Source: an uncultured Bacteriovoracaceae bacterium (lineage in GTDB: Bacteria; Bdellovibrionota; Bacteriovoracia; Bacteriovoracales; Bacteriovoracaceae). From it: DNA of 64,000 nt. Below the pieces are notes generated by a model that did not search any database, was not told where the DNA came from, and saw only the letters and a list, made by a program, of their open reading frames with translations. The translations under genes were made by a program, and so were the position numbers. The DNA is taken from the NCBI GenBank assembly GCA_950054155.1, contig CATLOT010000002.1, positions 1 through 64,000 on the forward strand, read 5' to 3'. Of the stretch, positions 1 to 7,696 are shown piece after piece; position 1 is the stretch's first letter; each line of letters begins with the position of its first letter.

Positions 1-211
1 GAAAATTAGAGACTTTGAATAATAAAGCTAAGACCGCTATTTCACATCTTTAATTACCTACTCCTATAGAGAATACCTTGGCCCTATATAGGCCCTAAAA
101 TGACTAAAAATGGCCAAAAAAAGAAGAAAATAGACAAAAAGAGCGAAGACCCAAAACTGCGTTAAGCATTTAAAATTATAACTAATTTAGCGAAATTGCG
201 AAGAGTGAAAA
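1..211. other. AT-rich intergenic stretch, no supported gene
   Basis: No convincing coding region or structured RNA is seen in this left-edge stretch. It holds a 21-codon lysine-rich open frame (100-165, plus strand) without a ribosome binding site, which I do not call. It may be the 3' flank of a gene lying left of the window. Confidence 0.4.
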
Positions 212-250
212 ATGGTGCTTTGGCACTCCAGTCCCGTGCACCATCTTTTT
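207..250. terminator. Putative bidirectional terminator
   Basis: A 7-bp stem (ATGGTGC at 212-218 with GCACCAT at 238-244) encloses a 19-nt loop. It is followed by five Ts on the plus strand (246-250) and by five Ts on the minus strand (complement of 207-211). On the minus strand it lies about 30 bp beyond the stop of the Pmp3-like gene. The long loop makes it only a moderate call. Confidence 0.5.
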
Positions 251-276
251 CTTTTATTCCTTTTTTTTCGATCAAT

Positions 277-435
277 CTATCTCTTGGCAATAATCCAAAC
301 GGCATGAACTATGCCTGGAATATATCCTAAAAGAGTAAGAAGTATATTGAGCCAAAAAGCGCCACCTAATCCAACCTGAAGGAAGACCCCAAGAGGGGGT
401 AAGAGAATCGAAAAAATAATCCGTATAAAATCCAT
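277..435 (-). CDS. Pmp3/YqaE (UPF0057) small membrane protein
   Basis: This 52-codon gene is too short for many gene finders but reads cleanly from ATG at 433-435 to TAG at 277-279. The peptide starts MDFIRIIFSILLPPLGVFLQ and ends GIVHAVWIIAKR, with GGAFWLNILLTLLGYIPG between. The LPPLGVFLQ and LNILLTLLGYIPGIVHA blocks are the signature of the Pmp3/YqaE family: two transmembrane helices joined by a short loop, 50-60 residues in all. Family members are linked to membrane potential, salt and cold stress. The stop of the nitroreductase gene lies 9 bp upstream on the same strand, so the two are probably co-transcribed. A hairpin at 207-250 can end the transcript. Confidence 0.93.
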   Translation of the reverse strand: MDFIRIIFSILLPPLGVFLQVGLGGAFWLNILLTLLGYIPGIVHAVWIIAKR

Positions 436-444
436 AATAAATCC

Positions 445-1032
445 TTAATCAGTCTTTCTTCTTTTAAATTTGCCGTTAAATGAGATCTCATCTGTGCCGA
501 GACGTTCATTCATCTTTTCTTCTTTCTTAAGGTCATCAGGCAACTCTTTTGCAGGTCCTTTTTTACCGACGACAAAGGCACAGACAACTTGATATTCATC
601 ATTGGGAATTTCTAGTTTTTCATAACAACTCTCATAGTGAATGCCTCCCATTCCATGGGTATAGAGACCTAGATCTCTTGCTTGCATGGTAAGCGCCATC
701 CAAGCAGCACCACAATCAAAGAGGGCATGTCTGTTTTCATTTCCTTTGGGGTCTTTTAAGTGAGCTACAATAAAACCAATAAGAGGAGCCTCTGCCGCCC
801 ATTCCTTATTAAAGTCATTAAGGAGACTCAAGTAGGTTTCGTAGTAGTCATCCCCTTTGTGAGCATAGAGAAAGGTCCAAGGTTGATGATTAAAGCTTGA
901 GGGACTCCACCTCGCAGCCTCAAAGAGTTTGTGAATATCCTCGTCATAAAGGGGATAAGAAGAATCAAATGATCGCGGTGACCACCTCTTCATAAAACGT
1001 TCTGATACTTCATAGTCTTCTTGTCTATTCAT
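445..1032 (-). CDS. Nitroreductase family protein (FMN oxidoreductase)
   Basis: This is a 195-residue protein of the nitroreductase-like FMN-dependent oxidoreductase family, which uses NAD(P)H to reduce nitro compounds, quinones or similar substrates. The N-terminal RWSPRSFD and AARWSPSSFNHQPW blocks are the FMN phosphate/ribityl-binding motif of the family. The central segment (CGAAWMALTMQARDLGLYTHGMGG) is the usual second FMN-contact and dimerisation region. Length is typical. The predicted role is cytosolic and soluble; there is no signal peptide. It precedes the Pmp3-like gene on the same strand. The true substrate cannot be read from the sequence. Confidence 0.9.
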   Translation of the reverse strand: MNRQEDYEVSERFMKRWSPRSFDSSYPLYDEDIHKLFEAARWSPSSFNHQPWTFLYAHKGDDYYETYLSLLNDFNKEWAAEAPLIGFIVAHLKDPKGNENRHALFDCGAAWMALTMQARDLGLYTHGMGGIHYESCYEKLEIPNDEYQVVCAFVVGKKGPAKELPDDLKKEEKMNERLGTDEISFNGKFKRRKTD

Positions 1033-1221
1033 TATTAAACCTCCTTATTTAGGTAAAGTTTAGCGAAGGCACGATAATTTTGAATGAAGTGACTTTATAG
1101 CTTCTGTGTAATTTCATTCACAATTGTTTAGAAATCTCCTCATGAAAAGCAAACTTTCTAAAAGAACGCCCTTGTCATTGAATTTAAAATAAAAGGAATC
1201 ATTCAAGAAAAGGAGTTCGAT

Positions 1222-1629
1222 ATGAGTGAGTCTATTAGAAAAGTTGAAGGCATAGGTGAAGAATACCAATCAAAACTTGAGTATATTGGCATTCACCATG
1301 TCAGTGAGTTCATCGCCATGACTCAGACCCAAGAGCAAAGAGACGAGCTTGCAAGAAGGGCGGCCATTCCCGTTGGCCACATTGATAATTGGGCCTCTAT
1401 GCTTGACCTAACCCGCGTCGATGGCATTGGTTATCAATATGCCGAGCTTCTCACCTATTCTGGCGTAAAATCTGTTGAAGATTTTAGAAAGAGAAATCCC
1501 CACAATCTCCATGAGATTTTAATGGAAACTAACAACAAACATTTTTGTGGGACAGTACCTACAGAAAACGCGCTTGGGTCCCTTATTGAAAGCTCTAAGA
1601 AGCTAACGAATATCACCCAGCGCTACTGA
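1222..1629 (+). CDS. DUF4332 helix-hairpin-helix protein
   Basis: This 135-residue cytosolic protein has two helix-hairpin-helix-like modules. The first is at about residues 6-30 (KVEGIGEEYQSKLEYIGI) and the second at about 66-90 (RVDGIGYQYAELLTYSGV). The VxGIGxxYxxxLxxxGI spacing is the pattern of DUF4332, a family related to the HhH units of polymerase-type DNA-binding proteins. A direct DNA-binding role is inferred, not shown. The start is supported by AAGGAG nine bases upstream of ATG. It converges on the small lipoprotein-like gene at 1632 with only 2 bp between the stops. Confidence 0.82.
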   Translation: MSESIRKVEGIGEEYQSKLEYIGIHHVSEFIAMTQTQEQRDELARRAAIPVGHIDNWASMLDLTRVDGIGYQYAELLTYSGVKSVEDFRKRNPHNLHEILMETNNKHFCGTVPTENALGSLIESSKKLTNITQRY

Positions 1630-1631
1630 CT

Positions 1632-1946
1632 TTAGTCCCAGATAGAATAGATAACAGTGGCTACAGGTGGCTCAGCCATCCAATCCGTCATAACCTTCAT
1701 CAGTCCTGACTTCATTTTGAGAAGGCAGTATTCACCTGCATAAATTTCAGTGACCTCAAGTTTGGGAAGAAAGAAATCCACTTCCTGATCAAGCTTGGGG
1801 TTACATGATTTTTGGGCGGCTGCTTTCATGAGCTGCTCACAAGTCTTTTCACTTGGAATATCAATGACATTTTCAATAACAGTTCCTTCCTGACAGGCAA
1901 CTGATGAAAAAGAAATTAAAAAGAATACTATTATGGCTTTTTTCAT
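1632..1946 (-). CDS. Small secreted or lipoprotein-like protein of unknown function
   Basis: I do not recognise this 104-residue protein. It begins with a clear export signal (MKKAIIVFFLISFSSVACQE). The cysteine at position 19, after SVA, could be a lipobox cysteine, but the -3 residue is serine rather than leucine, so lipidation is uncertain. The mature part has two further cysteines, around positions 36 and 48, that could form a disulfide, and ends in a Trp-Asp. The open frame extends 51 bases upstream, but AGGA lies just before this ATG and the signal peptide begins here, so the shorter form is preferred. It is probably located in the periplasm or envelope. Confidence 0.6.
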   Translation of the reverse strand: MKKAIIVFFLISFSSVACQEGTVIENVIDIPSEKTCEQLMKAAAQKSCNPKLDQEVDFFLPKLEVTEIYAGEYCLLKMKSGLMKVMTDWMAEPPVATVIYSIWD

Positions 1947-2085
1947 TTCTTTCCTACTTACTTGAGAGTCGTTTTGAGAACGAGCGTTGTAACACAAGAC
2001 TTAAAGAGTGGCTGTCCTCACTGTAAGTTTTACCCTAGAATTGAGGTACCCGAGTGAGGCCAATCTGTGTTAGCCTATAAGCAAG

Positions 2086-2970
2086 ATGATATCAAAAGAG
2101 CCAAAATTAACAGTACTGCAAAGCTTTTCAAACGATGCCGCCAACAAAGTCATCACCCTTGGTAGAGTGGTCAGGAATTATCGTAGGGCCCATTTCTTTG
2201 AAGGCCAAAAACGCTTCAATCACTTTCTCAATATTGCCAAATTATACCTTTCCCAAAATTGGGGAGGATCACTCCCAAGCTCAGAGGACACGCAAAAAAT
2301 AGAGGTTCGCGAGGGTTACTTTCTTCATAAGTCAGATAGAATTCCGTCACTTAATTTAGCCGTTGAAACAAAAGAGCTAACAATAGAAAGAAACGCTCAG
2401 ACAAAGAGAATCATTGTCAGTGATTTTGACGATACCATTATTAAAAGTCGCGCAACATCCCTTACTCGCCTTATTCTCACAACCCTTTTTAAGCCCATTG
2501 GCAAGCGAGAAGTTTTCCCAGAGGTCTCAAGCTTTTATAAACGCCTTCAAGGCCAAAATAACCTCTTCTTCTATATTTCTAGTTCAACATGGAATATCTA
2601 CCCCCTCCTTCGTGGCTTTCTTGAGCACTCTGACTTACCTCAGGGCATTCTCCTTCTCAAAGAAATGAAACTTGAAAGTAAACCCCAAGAGACAACTCTT
2701 AAACACTCTCATAAATTAGAAAAGATCCAGTCCCTCATCGATTTCTATGATGATCTTCCCTTTATCCTCATTGGTGATGCTGGGCAAGAGGACAGCCAAA
2801 TCTACCAAAGAGTCGCCGAGCTCAATCCCGGACGAATTGAAGTGATTCTTATTCGTCACAAGTGGTGGGAGCGTGTTATGGAAAAAGAAAATGAAATCAG
2901 CAAAGTTTCAGGGACTAAGCTTATTTATTTTAATAATCTTAATGACGTTCAAGACCTTCCCCTAGACTAA
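2086..2970 (+). CDS. App1-like phosphatidate phosphatase domain protein (DUF2183)
   Basis: The 294-residue product carries the DUF2183 domain of the actin-patch protein App1 family, a Mg-dependent phosphatidate phosphatase of HAD type. The catalytic DxDxT signature is VSDFDDTIIKS at about residues 111-121. It is followed by the family's hallmark ISSSTWNIYPLLRGFLEH (about 165-182) and a downstream acidic motif ILIGDAGQEDSQIY near 228-241 that would complete the Mg site. There is no signal peptide or membrane helix, so it should be cytosolic. TATAAG lies only a few bases before the ATG and no Shine-Dalgarno is visible, so the start is less certain. Inference: it dephosphorylates phosphatidic acid or a related lipid. 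Confidence 0.85.
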   Translation: MISKEPKLTVLQSFSNDAANKVITLGRVVRNYRRAHFFEGQKRFNHFLNIAKLYLSQNWGGSLPSSEDTQKIEVREGYFLHKSDRIPSLNLAVETKELTIERNAQTKRIIVSDFDDTIIKSRATSLTRLILTTLFKPIGKREVFPEVSSFYKRLQGQNNLFFYISSSTWNIYPLLRGFLEHSDLPQGILLLKEMKLESKPQETTLKHSHKLEKIQSLIDFYDDLPFILIGDAGQEDSQIYQRVAELNPGRIEVILIRHKWWERVMEKENEISKVSGTKLIYFNNLNDVQDLPLD

Positions 2971-3024
2971 GGGGTCAAAGTATTCCCAATAAAATTATTT
3001 TCTCCTCAGTGCTAAAATAAAGGA

Positions 3025-3234
3025 ATGAAAAAGGGCTGTCTTCGTTGCAAACATTACTTTTCGACCTTCGATCCTCAAAAACCAAGAGGCTGTAAGCTCT
3101 ACGGCATGAAGTCTCACGCCTTCCCCTCCCTAATCGTTAAAAATGAGACGGGAAGCGACTGCATGGGCTTTCAGGAGAAAGTAAAGCGAAAGACTGAGGA
3201 AAAGCTCAATTTAAACGATCCTAAGTACTGGTAA
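3025..3234 (+). CDS. Small cysteine-containing protein, possibly metal binding
   Basis: This 69-residue protein is of a small conserved type without an assigned function. It has a CxxC pair at positions 5 and 8 (CLRCKHY), a third cysteine at about 23 (GCKLYG) and a fourth at about 46 (DCMGF). This arrangement could bind zinc or a small iron-sulfur centre. AGGA lies directly against the ATG, and TAAAAT sits about eight bases upstream, so the transcript may have a very short leader. It is followed 80 bp later by the DUF4920 gene. The coding call rests on the cysteine pattern and frame, not on a named family. Confidence 0.6.
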   Translation: MKKGCLRCKHYFSTFDPQKPRGCKLYGMKSHAFPSLIVKNETGSDCMGFQEKVKRKTEEKLNLNDPKYW

Positions 3235-3314
3235 TCACGTCCCTCTCATCTAAGAACTTTTCAAGCGACATTCTAGAGTTCATAATTTCCCCTCACTAAA
3301 ATTTAGAGGTCATT

Positions 3315-3764
3315 ATGAAAAAGATAGCTCTTCTCATCTCCCTTCTCGTTTGCACAACTTCCTTTGCTCAGTCCTTTGGAAAGAAAGTGTCGAAATCTGA
3401 ACTAACCCCCATTAGTGAGTTGCTGGCCGATGTGAAAAAGTTTGAAAAGAAAGAAGTCACGATCAAGGGCATGGTTACCAATGTCTGCTCGATGCGTGGC
3501 TGTTGGATGGAATTTGCGAGTGATAAAGAATACCAAAGCCTAAGGATCAAAGTTCGTGATGGTGACATGGTTTTCCCCATAAGTGCTAAGGGTAAGATCG
3601 CCTATGCTACGGGAACACTCAACCACACAACTTTCTCTAAAGATCAGCTCATCTCCTTTGCCCAAAAGAGAGCAGAGAAAACGGGTAAGCCCGCCGACCT
3701 CTCAAAGATCACAGGACCTGAAACCTACTACCAATTCATTCCGGTTGGTGTGACGATTGAGTAA
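3315..3764 (+). CDS. DUF4920 domain secreted protein
   Basis: This 149-residue exported protein has a cleavable signal (MKKIALLISLLVCTTSFAQS). The rest matches the DUF4920 pattern, an OB-fold-like small domain: the VTIKGMVTNVCSMRGCWMEF block near residues 48-67 and the C-terminal TYYQFIPVGV block. The two cysteines spaced CSMRGC could bind metal or form a disulfide; DUF4920 proteins often occur near copper or redox genes. AGAGG precedes the ATG at good spacing. The 3' end overlaps the start of the PepSY-like membrane gene by 8 bp, so the two form an operon and are probably translationally coupled. Confidence 0.85.
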   Translation: MKKIALLISLLVCTTSFAQSFGKKVSKSELTPISELLADVKKFEKKEVTIKGMVTNVCSMRGCWMEFASDKEYQSLRIKVRDGDMVFPISAKGKIAYATGTLNHTTFSKDQLISFAQKRAEKTGKPADLSKITGPETYYQFIPVGVTIE

Positions 3765-4320
3765 GAAAAAGAAAAACCTCTTTCTTCTTAATCGCAGTCT
3801 TCATCGCGATATTGGTTACCTCAGTATTGGCTTTACCATTATCTTTGCCCTGAGTGGTTTAGCGCTTAACCATAGAGATGACTGGAATCCTAATTACTCC
3901 ATGCAAAGGAAAGTGGTTAAGCTAAGCCCTGAAGAGCGCTCAAGTGAGGAAGTTCTCTCAGAGGCCAAGAACCATTTCTCCCTTCCCGAGAAAATGAAGG
4001 GTAAATTTTGGGTCGACCCCAATCAACTCAAGGTTTTCTACCCTCAAGACACCACGCTGATTTACCTTAAAGATAAGAGTGAACTGCATTTTGAAAAGAT
4101 CACGCCACGCTTTCTTCTTCGCCGCTTCAATGGCCTTCATGTCAATGAGTTAAAAAGTTATTGGATTGCAGCCTCTGACATCTATTCCCTGTGCCTCTTG
4201 TACTTGGCCCTCAGCGCTCTCTTTATGGTCAAAGGAAAATATGGAATCAAAGAGCGCGGTGGAATCCTCACCCTCATAGGCCTTATTATTCCGGCCTTCT
4301 TCTTCTTTCAGATTATTTAA
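3757..4320 (+). CDS. PepSY-associated transmembrane helix protein
   Basis: The 187-residue inner-membrane protein resembles the PepSY_TM-like family. It has a short basic N-terminus, a first helix near residues 20-37 (IGYLSIGFTIIFALSGLALN) with the LHRDIG/ALNH histidines typical of these proteins, a roughly 100-residue extracytoplasmic domain, then FNGLHVN and two C-terminal helices separated by a basic loop. The start is TTG at 3757, inside the last codons of the DUF4920 gene. Related proteins are often found with iron or copper acquisition and haem proteins; the role here is inferred. Its 3' end overlaps the convergent mnmA gene by 8 bp. Confidence 0.78.
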   Translation: MSKKKKNLFLLNRSLHRDIGYLSIGFTIIFALSGLALNHRDDWNPNYSMQRKVVKLSPEERSSEEVLSEAKNHFSLPEKMKGKFWVDPNQLKVFYPQDTTLIYLKDKSELHFEKITPRFLLRRFNGLHVNELKSYWIAASDIYSLCLLYLALSALFMVKGKYGIKERGGILTLIGLIIPAFFFFQII

Positions 4321-5458
4321 CTTCGTTGAGACTGAGTCCGTCTTCATAGAGAGAAGCGCCTCTTTTTTGAATCATTCCCCCACCAAGGCACACACTGTGC
4401 TCGCCTAATTGCTGATAGAGAACAATACTCTGGCGGAGTGCGATCCCTCTTTGAGGCTCATCAAAGACCACATGAAGACGATCCTCCTCAACAGAGACAA
4501 TCTTACAGCGCTGATCTTTTTGACGATAACGAATCTTAGCAGTGCACTCAAAAGGCAGAGAATTTTTAAGCTTTGAGAGAAAGTCTTTCTCCACAAAACT
4601 CAATTCATTGGCCCAAAGCTCACTTGCGTAGAGGGCCGGATGCTCCTCTCCTCTCTCGACGACCACCACATTTTGCTCAACATTTTTATCGACAACAAAC
4701 CACGGCTCCCCCTGACCACCAAGACCAAGGCCCTTACGCTGACCAATGGTATAATAGGCCATGCCATCATGTTGCCCCACAACCGTGCCATCAAGAGTCT
4801 GAAACTCTCCGGGCTTGATATGAATATACTGGCTTAGAAAATTCTTAAAGTTGCGCTCACCGATAAAACAAATTCCGGTAGAGTCCTTCTTCGCTTTGGT
4901 GGCGAGATCATATTTCTTTGCAATCTCTCGCACTTCACTCTTTTGAAGATGACCAAGGGGAAAGAGCACCTTCTTAAGAATTTCCTCTTTCATAGTGTAG
5001 AGAAAGTAGGTCTGATCCTTATTATTATCGAGACCTTTAACGAGGTAAGTTCCCTCTTCTGTGTCCACTCTCTGACAATAGTGACCAGTGGCCAAGTAGT
5101 CAGCCCCGAGTTCCATCGCCTTTTCAAAGAAGACTTTAAATTTAATTTCACGATTACAAAGAATATCAGGATTGGGAGTGTAGCCATTTCTATACTCCTC
5201 AACAAAGTGAGAAAAGACATTCTCACGGTACTCTTTGACAAACTCAACGCTGTAATAGGGAATATCAAGTTTCTCACAGACCTTCACCACATCGGCGAAT
5301 TCTTTTGAGGCCTGGCACACGCCATTTTCATCCTCTTCTTCCCAATTTTTCATGAATAGGCCAATGACGTTGTAGCCCTGCTCTTTTAAAAGGGCAGCAC
5401 AAACTGAGGAGTCCACTCCTCCGCTCATTCCAACAATGACTGTTTTATTCGCTTCCAT
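4313..5458 (-). CDS. mnmA: tRNA-specific 2-thiouridylase MnmA
   Basis: MnmA adds sulfur to U34 of glutamine, lysine and glutamate tRNAs, adenylating the base and then using a cysteine persulfide. The 381-residue product has the PP-loop MSGGVDSSVC (about 11-20), the first catalytic cysteine in NPDILCNREIKF (Cys101), the ATGHYC block near 123-128, and the second catalytic cysteine in STGICFIGE (Cys197). The QHDGMAYYTIGQRKGLG motif follows. Length fits the family, and this is the functional copy. A diverged paralogue without the cysteines lies 43 bp upstream on the same strand (5502-6749), so the two may be co-transcribed. Confidence 0.97.
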   Translation of the reverse strand: MEANKTVIVGMSGGVDSSVCAALLKEQGYNVIGLFMKNWEEEDENGVCQASKEFADVVKVCEKLDIPYYSVEFVKEYRENVFSHFVEEYRNGYTPNPDILCNREIKFKVFFEKAMELGADYLATGHYCQRVDTEEGTYLVKGLDNNKDQTYFLYTMKEEILKKVLFPLGHLQKSEVREIAKKYDLATKAKKDSTGICFIGERNFKNFLSQYIHIKPGEFQTLDGTVVGQHDGMAYYTIGQRKGLGLGGQGEPWFVVDKNVEQNVVVVERGEEHPALYASELWANELSFVEKDFLSKLKNSLPFECTAKIRYRQKDQRCKIVSVEEDRLHVVFDEPQRGIALRQSIVLYQQLGEHSVCLGGGMIQKRGASLYEDGLSLNEVK

Positions 5459-5501
5459 AGGTCGGGCACTATAGCATAAAGAAAAGCCCGTTTTGAAGCG
5501 C

Positions 5502-6749
5502 TTAGTGTTTAAACCTGTAAATATCGACCTTTTCTACCTCTTCTTCTAACTCAATATCCTCTTTCTTCTTGGGAAAGGAGCGAAGTTTACCATTTTCGAT
5601 GAGACCACAAGTGCGAACCTCTGCTGAAGCCACAACACGCCCCATGGGACCTTTTCGGTTGTAGAGGGTGATAAACTCGCCCTGGTGAATAAGCCCCGTT
5701 TGTTTAGCATTGAGCTTCAACTCTCCAAAACGATTATTGTAGGGATAGAAAATTCCAGGAACTTTTTCAGCTCCTTCACTAAAGCGAAAAAAGACTTCAA
5801 GTGGGGACGAGAGATCAGTACCAGGAGGTACCTTTACTTGGGTGAGGACGATGGTATCGTACTCAAGATCCTCGTTATAACCCATGTAAACAACTCCCGC
5901 TCGATAGCGAAAACCAATCACTTCAAAGTTCTTATCAAGGGGCACACCACTTTTGGTTTTAATATTGGACTCCCCTAATCCGAAATGGTGAATCCCATCG
6001 TGCTCGCCGAGAATAGAATCATTCTTATAATCAATAATATTTCCCTCTTTAAAGAGTTTCTTTGGGGCACGCTCTTCAATAAAGGCGCCGAGCTTTTTAA
6101 GCATGAGACTCTTTTTAGATTCGGGATCATTGGGGAGGTATTTGAGATTAAGAGACTTCGCAATTCTTTCAACCTCACTCTTTCTCATGTCACTCAGAGG
6201 CAATAAGAGGGTCGCAAGCGTTGGCGGGTCAACCGTTGAAAGAAGATCACTTTGATCATTTTCAAGGTCATTACTAACAAAAATATGGTGGGTTTTAAGA
6301 CTAATATTGTGAACAATTTTAGCATAGTGACCGGTGGCCACTTTTTCAGCGCCTAGCTGAGCAGCCTTCTTCTTTAAGACCTCCAAGATGAGACGACTGG
6401 TCGCTGCTTTAGGTGCAAAGCTTCGCCCGCCAATCCGGGCACCAATCACTCTGTCTGTGACGTAGTGCTGATACTCAGTGGCCGCTTGAACTGCGTAAAA
6501 AGGCAGCCCAAGCTCATCGGCGAGGGCCTTTACTGCATCGAGATCTTTAATCTGATAGACTCCCTCAAATGGGGCCTTTGGCAGCTCATCGCCATTTTCA
6601 TTGTAACGAAGGGAGGTTCTTTCAAGCTCTTCAGAATAGAAATTAAGGCCCAGAAGAATGACATCATGGCCTTGCTTCTTGAGAAGATAAGCCCCGACAG
6701 CAGAATCAATATTGCCACTAAAGCCCATCACAATCTTCAAAACGTCCAT
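5502..6749 (-). CDS. MnmA-like paralogue lacking both catalytic cysteines
   Basis: This 415-residue protein aligns with MnmA along its length but is strongly diverged. The PP-loop is SGNIDSA instead of SGGVDSS. The ATGHYA motif, the LLPLSDMRKSEVERIAK segment and GEHDGIHHFGLGE are kept. The first catalytic cysteine region (NPDxxCNR in MnmA) reads FAPKAATSR, and the second (STGICFIGE) is replaced by ESKKSLMLKKLGAF, so neither cysteine remains. I chose the ATG at 6747-6749 because MDVLKIVMGFSG matches the usual MnmA N-terminus and AAGG precedes it; TATAAT lies about 20 bp further upstream and could be a -10 box. It probably still binds ATP and perhaps tRNA. Function unknown. Confidence 0.85.
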   Translation of the reverse strand: MDVLKIVMGFSGNIDSAVGAYLLKKQGHDVILLGLNFYSEELERTSLRYNENGDELPKAPFEGVYQIKDLDAVKALADELGLPFYAVQAATEYQHYVTDRVIGARIGGRSFAPKAATSRLILEVLKKKAAQLGAEKVATGHYAKIVHNISLKTHHIFVSNDLENDQSDLLSTVDPPTLATLLLPLSDMRKSEVERIAKSLNLKYLPNDPESKKSLMLKKLGAFIEERAPKKLFKEGNIIDYKNDSILGEHDGIHHFGLGESNIKTKSGVPLDKNFEVIGFRYRAGVVYMGYNEDLEYDTIVLTQVKVPPGTDLSSPLEVFFRFSEGAEKVPGIFYPYNNRFGELKLNAKQTGLIHQGEFITLYNRKGPMGRVVASAEVRTCGLIENGKLRSFPKKKEDIELEEEVEKVDIYRFKH

Positions 6750-6884
6750 CCTTGGTTTGCTTTGTTTCATTATAGCAAATTTGAGTCTTTGCTCCCACAC
6801 GCGACACTAGGCAGCATTTACCCCTCACCTCACTTTATGACGCTATGCTTGGTAAAATAACACCCGTTAACCGAAAAGGAAGTT

Positions 6885-7604
6885 ATGACCAAGAAGGAGA
6901 GATCCACCGACATTATTCTCTTTGAGAAAGAAAGCGCGCCTAATACGGGCTGCCTCAAGCAATTTCTCAATTTCCTACGCCTGCAAAAAGTCCCAGGACC
7001 GCCAAACTTCAGTTTTGTCGATGCCAAGGGCAGTTTGCTTGGCAACCTGAGCCTAAGAGAGAATATTGCCCTCGACTCTATTCCTTCCACTGTCAGTGCC
7101 ACCCGCACCTTTACCCTTGAAGACCATCTTAAAAGGCTTGGTAATCCCCATCTATGGGAACTCTACCAAAGCATCAAGCTTGTGGATCACAGGCCTCCCC
7201 ATGTGGATGATATGACTTGCAAGACAACGGCCCTGGTTAAAGGACTCCTGCAGAAAGCGGATTTTATTTTTCTTGAAAGCCCTGAGCGCTATCTTGACCA
7301 ATCCCTCTTTAAGGTCTTTCTCAAGGCCCTCCAATACCAGCTCAAAGAGACGGGTCAGACTCTTCTTCTTACCAGTGATAATCCCCAACTTTGGCAACCT
7401 CTGATCACAAAGACAGTTTCAAGTCGTAAATGTCAGCGCACAGGAAAGCTTGAACTCAAAGTGAGAGATAAGGTCTGTATTCCCTTTAAAGAACAAATCC
7501 AACAAGTGGCAGCAAAGCATGCAAGCTCGGGTGTTCTCGTCTTTAACCACCCCAAGAAAGACATCGTTATTCCCAAGCTTGATGACCATAAAAAAGCTTC
7601 TTAA
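6885..7604 (+). CDS. ABC-ATPase-like protein without a Walker A motif
   Basis: The 239-residue protein looks like the distal half of an ABC ATPase whose nucleotide site has decayed. The segment LRENIALD resembles a Q-loop/helical-domain block. About residues 119-134 (KGLLQKADFIFLESPERYLD) copies the layout ARALLxxPxILLLDEPTxxLD, and TLLLTSDNPQLW replaces the usual H-loop stretch. No GxxGxGKS/T P-loop and no LSGGQ signature are present, and the Walker B DE is ES. It therefore probably does not hydrolyse ATP. The assignment is by pattern only. It is divergently oriented to the MnmA-like gene, with about 135 bp between them. Confidence 0.6.
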   Translation: MTKKERSTDIILFEKESAPNTGCLKQFLNFLRLQKVPGPPNFSFVDAKGSLLGNLSLRENIALDSIPSTVSATRTFTLEDHLKRLGNPHLWELYQSIKLVDHRPPHVDDMTCKTTALVKGLLQKADFIFLESPERYLDQSLFKVFLKALQYQLKETGQTLLLTSDNPQLWQPLITKTVSSRKCQRTGKLELKVRDKVCIPFKEQIQQVAAKHASSGVLVFNHPKKDIVIPKLDDHKKAS

Positions 7605-7623
7605 TCAAAATCATTTCAAGTAG

Positions 7624-7653
7624 TTGACAATAAATGACGGCCAACAGGATAAT
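7624..7653 (+). promoter_or_regulatory. Sigma-70-type promoter for the DNA methyltransferase gene
   Basis: A perfect -35 TTGACA at 7624-7629 is followed after 18 bp by GATAAT at 7648-7653. Transcription would start about 35-40 bp before the methyltransferase ATG at 7697. This is one of the clearest housekeeping promoters in the window. Confidence 0.7.
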
Positions 7654-7696
7654 AGGAAGACTATCATTCTATTCAGCGCAATAAGGAAGCTCACCT

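Noticed and set aside
100..165. Lysine-rich 21-codon open frame on the plus strand near the left edge
   Set aside because: No ribosome binding site, no recognisable family, and A-rich DNA yields such frames by chance.
4943..5308. Plus-strand open frame of 121 codons inside mnmA
   Set aside because: It is antisense to strongly conserved mnmA codons and shows no independent coding signs.
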